Source of the DNA: Sipunculus nudus
Taxonomy: Eukaryota; Annelida; Sipuncula; Golfingiida; Sipunculidae
DNA: 64,000 bases
Assembly: GCA_026874595.1 (NCBI GenBank)
Contig: CM049321.1
Span: 17,617,979 to 17,681,978 of the forward strand
Direction of reading: 5' to 3'
Positions 60,906 through 64,000 of the stretch are shown here, piece by piece. The notes beneath the pieces were generated by a model. That model saw only the letters and a program-made list of their open reading frames with translations, had not been told where the DNA came from and searched no databases. Numbering within the stretch: position 1 is the first letter of the stretch; the number at the start of each line of letters is the position of its first letter. Made by a program: the position numbers and the translations under genes.

Positions 60906-61018
60906 ATAATAATACTACGACTACTATATTAATAATAATAGTACTACGACTACTATATTAATAATAATAAGTAAGAGTAGTATAGAAGTCGCGTATAGTA
61001 GAATATAGTAGCAGTATA

Positions 61019-61062
<44 letters not shown>

Positions 61063-61150
61063 AGTATATAGTTGTATTGCAGTAGAATAGTAGAAGTATA
61101 CTACTACTACTACTACTAGTTCAGTAGCAGTATAGTGAGGGTAACAAGGT
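60906..61150. repeat. Trinucleotide-rich low-complexity block
   Basis: TAATAATAATAGTACTACGA with CTACTATAT is repeated at a ~33-bp period (60906-60965). TAGTAG/ACTACT words and an (AT)n array (61015-61058) follow. CTACTACTACTACTAC near 61100 is a pure triplet run. Confidence 0.8.
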
Positions 61151-61293
61151 TACATTTAATAATAATAATTTAATTATTTTCCTATCACCCATCATGCAGT
61201 CTGTATAGGCATACACAAATTTACATTATATCCTGCAAATTAAACATCGATATATCATCGGTGATCGATTGCCAAACCTTGGCCAATACGCCG

Positions 61294-61321
61294 TATATAT
61301 ATATATATATATATATATATT
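61294..61321. repeat. (AT)n microsatellite
   Basis: A TA array of about 28 bp. Confidence 0.9.
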
Positions 61322-61596
61322 CTGGTATAGAATTCGCATATACAATGTAAAACAAATACTGATATAAATAGAAGTTATAAAACATTATATCTGCATTGAT
61401 AACAGTCTGTACTTTTTAAATGTTTAATAAATAGATATTGTTAATTATGTAACATAAATCTGAATAAAGAAATACATATTCCAAAGTCTCCCACGCTTTG
61501 TTTCCATATTCATAAAGTCATATATACTAAATGTTTCAGAGTTATGAATATAAATTTAAAGAGGATTCGTCTTTCAATTATTTCGAATGAGAGGTT

Positions 61597-61598
<2 letters not shown>
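61322..61598. other. AT-rich spacer
   Basis: Nothing recognised. Confidence 0.4.

Positions 61599-61652
<54 letters not shown>
61599..61652. repeat. (AT)n microsatellite
   Basis: An AT array of about 54 bp, 50 bp left of a SINE. Confidence 0.95.
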
Positions 61653-61654
<2 letters not shown>

Positions 61655-61702
61655 CACTAATATGTTTCCTTTTCGAGGACATGCCAGTTGCTTGTGTGTT
61701 AC

Positions 61703-62112
61703 TGACTTCTGTGGCTCAGGGATTGAGAACACAAGACACAAAGCCGGAGGTCGTTCATGAGTTCGTATCTTAGCCGAGGCGGTGAGTTTTTTCACGGTCG
61801 GCCCTCACCCAGGGTGAGCGCTCTGCAGGCTCTATGGGAAGGCCGTGACCAGTGGCCGTGTTTCACTCACAAACAAGTGCGCCTTTCGGAAGGTTCTCGA
61901 TGGTATGACCCAGTAATGGGGACGATTATACACCCAGGGCCCGCAGGTGCAGTAGTCATCGGGCCTGGTTAACACAAGGATATCAAAGGAGAGGAAGCGA
62001 GTGATACTTCCCTGTCATGTAGCCCGAAACCGGAATAGAATTCCCCATGTATACTTGGAGCTAAACTAGCATTATAAAATGTAGGCGGTAACCTCCGACA
62101 AAGAAATAAATA
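61703..62112 (+). mobile_element. tRNA-derived SINE, family A, copy 3
   Basis: The head is GACTTCTGTGGCTCAGGGAT with A box TGGCTCAGGG (61712-61721). The B-box-like GAGTTCGTATC is at 61759-61769, 47 bp downstream as in tRNAs. The body has TTTTTCACGGTCGGCC, CCAGGGTGAGCGCTCTGCAG, GACCCAGTAATGGGGACGAT and CCCGCAGGTGCAGTAGTCAT. The 3' part GAGAGGAAGCGAGTGATACT through GGCGGTAACCTCCGAC is shared with copy 1. At the site of the C expansion in copy 2 this copy reads CCTTCC (as complement). Frame 61757-61972 is a shadow. Confidence 0.8.
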
Positions 62113-64000
62113 TTTAAAAAAATCCGCTGCATCTCTATTATAACATGTATAAGGATTTCATGATATAAAGAATTACTCCCCCCCCCCCCCCCCCCCGCTT
62201 CCCCGAAATAAGCCACCCCCCCCCCCCCACTCTGACAAATAAGAAAAGACTCCCTTGCATGCATATATATAATATAATATCATTGTTATCTTAACTCTCA
62301 CCCGTTTTTATAGAATACTTTGTTCATTTTTTAACACACAGGCTCTTTGCAGCGGATATACCTCATTACTCCCAACCAACTTCAATACACATTTTCTCAT
62401 TGTAAATAATGGTATCAGAGGGGTATCTTAAATCAAAGTATTTTCAGCATTCAAAGCGCGACTGCCGACAGTCTGTGTATCGGATGAGTGGGTTAGGTGC
62501 ATGCGGACGGTTTTCATTTAACATGTAAGCAGTTTTGAAGCAATCTGGGTATAAAAGGGAGAATACTTTGACTTCAGAAAATACTAACAAGAAAAACATT
62601 TGGCCAAAAAATTGTATATAGGAGTGTGGATGTAAGCCTAGGCTCCTGTGCCCCCTTGGATCCACCAATAGGTATATCTCGCAATAAACCCTATATAAAA
62701 TTTACGATTTTAGTTAATTTTAGTTAATTTGTGTGTTAAACTGCTGGGTTCCATAGTGAATCCTATCATATTATCAGTCAGTGTGTCATTTCTGATAATC
62801 GACAATATACCTGTATTTAAGAATCTTTGCAAAACGGTATTATATTGTTGTTAAACCTCATATGATTATAGTTTGAAATTTGAGACTATTTTAATGCGCA
62901 AATAATATATAATTAATTAAATGAAGAAATGTAAGAGGTATGTGATTTAATATGTCTCCACTTGAAAAAAGGTGTGTGTCTGGGGGGGGGGTCATTTAAA
63001 AAAGTGTAATGGGGAGGATATGTCCCTCGTCCCCCATGTAAAATCAAGCCCATGCATGGTATATACACACATAAAACATAGCCATGCGAGCAATCAAATT
63101 AATATAGTGACGGGAAGGACACGAAAATAATCTACCATGTCACGCCAACTGCATTGTGGGAAACACCTTGTCAGATGAGCTGATACCACGATTCAACAAT
63201 TGTATTGGCCCAGGTGAGTAATATATAAGCCATCTGTACTCTGTATATATATATACTGTCCATTCTCGGAGTCTTTACATCCACAAATATATATGAACCA
63301 AACGAAAATTTGTAATCTCAGAAATATACGGTTGAATTATTTCACTTATTCAAGTTTTGACTTTATGACAGCTAATTATAACATATACGTGTGTGCGGCT
63401 GTATTTGTGTGCGTGTATACTTGCAAAACATTACAAATTAGCACGTCTGCTTATGATAGAATAGGATCTTCATTATACTTTTAACAATTTTAATTGAGAT
63501 CTTAAAGAAAATGTTTGTTTATATCATTTGGTTAATTGACTGTCTGTTAAAAATGTAACTAAGCCACAGATTTGTTTTGTGGACATATTGATGTGATTAA
63601 AAGCAATTCTACGTGTGAAAATAGATTCAAGAACATTTATAAGATTTAATAGTGGGTCCATACTCAGCCATGGTTGGTCGGAAAATTACGTAATTGAAAC
63701 ATAATGTTCCTTAATTCACATGTTCATAATAAGTGATTTATAAAAATATACACATTGAATATAATTTAGCTGATTGTATCTGAAGCAGTATTAAACTGCG
63801 GATATCAAAGCAGGCCTGTGATTTTAACAAAACAAATATTTGTGTTTATAAATATACGATTGTAACATTATTGCATTAAATGTTCAAAAATGTAGTAATG
63901 ATAATGGTATTAATTAATGTTACTCGATAAAAACGATAAAATTATGATTTTAAGTGTCCATGCATGCACATGAATGAGCTATATTGAAGACGACGTGTAT
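62113..64000. other. AT-rich stretch with poly(C) runs
   Basis: C runs at 62178-62196 (19) and 62216-62228 (13) and a G run at 62982-62991 (10) stand out. At 63155-63162 TGTGGGAA matches the Su(H)/RBPJ site. A CAGATG E-box, an AACAATTG SOX-like site, an inverted CCAAT and a TATATAAG box follow within 75 bp, which could be a small promoter, but no convincing exon follows. The frame at 63293-63484 is unrecognised. Confidence 0.4.

Noticed and set aside
1-64000. CRISPR array, phage, plasmid or bacterial operon
   Set aside because: No regularly spaced identical direct repeats were found, and no gene packing or long open frames. The DNA is clearly eukaryotic nuclear.

Overview
The window reads as AT-rich, gene-poor DNA from a metazoan nuclear genome. 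A marine invertebrate, most likely a mollusc such as a bivalve, fits best, but this is inference. It rests on tRNA-derived SINEs, TA- and TTAA-flanked MITEs, very abundant (AT)n arrays and poly(G)/poly(C) tracts. There is no bacterial-style gene packing. No open frame longer than about 145 codons exists, and the longest ones lie in tandem repeats, microsatellites or transposable elements. I find no complete protein-coding gene, rRNA, functional tRNA or CRISPR array. The only coding sequence I can name is a C-terminal fragment of a LINE reverse transcriptase at 11427-11730 on the minus strand. Three short open stretches behind plausible splice acceptors (40329-40582 plus, 54508-54688 minus, 55540-55705 plus) are listed as weak exon candidates.

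Layout. 1-9.7 kb: two degenerate minisatellites (a 30-bp unit at 1128-1795; a ~76-bp higher-order unit built of ~19-bp subunits at 5252-5745) and a GC-richer patch at 3.6-4.35 kb. 9.7-20.3 kb: a Tigger-like MITE, the LINE relic, SINE family C, dispersed family F, SINE family A, and two copies of repeat family G. 20-28.2 kb: a CpG-rich degenerate array at 21.66-22.05 kb, a long inverted repeat at 23.83-24.2 kb, many poly(G)/poly(C) tracts, a second Tigger-like MITE and SINE family B. 28-39 kb: mostly featureless, with clusters of perfect CRE palindromes at 31.07-31.12 and 31.67-31.74 kb. 38.0-39.4 kb: an inverted repeat, a tandem duplication and another family F copy in a row. 39.7-62 kb: dense (AT)n arrays, many abutting mobile elements, including a MITE inserted inside an array (44867-45295) and a TTAA-flanked element carrying a nested SINE (55.9-56.5 kb). 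A motif cluster at 53.86-53.99 kb (X-box, inverted CCAAT, octamer) is the best single regulatory candidate.

No previously undescribed gene system is visible. The most distinctive signal concerns sequence dynamics. In three unrelated repeat families, one copy carries a poly(G)/poly(C) run of 15-20 where its homologue in the same window carries 3-6. The runs therefore look like recent expansions. They also avoid the central part of the window, while the (AT)n arrays concentrate in its last third.
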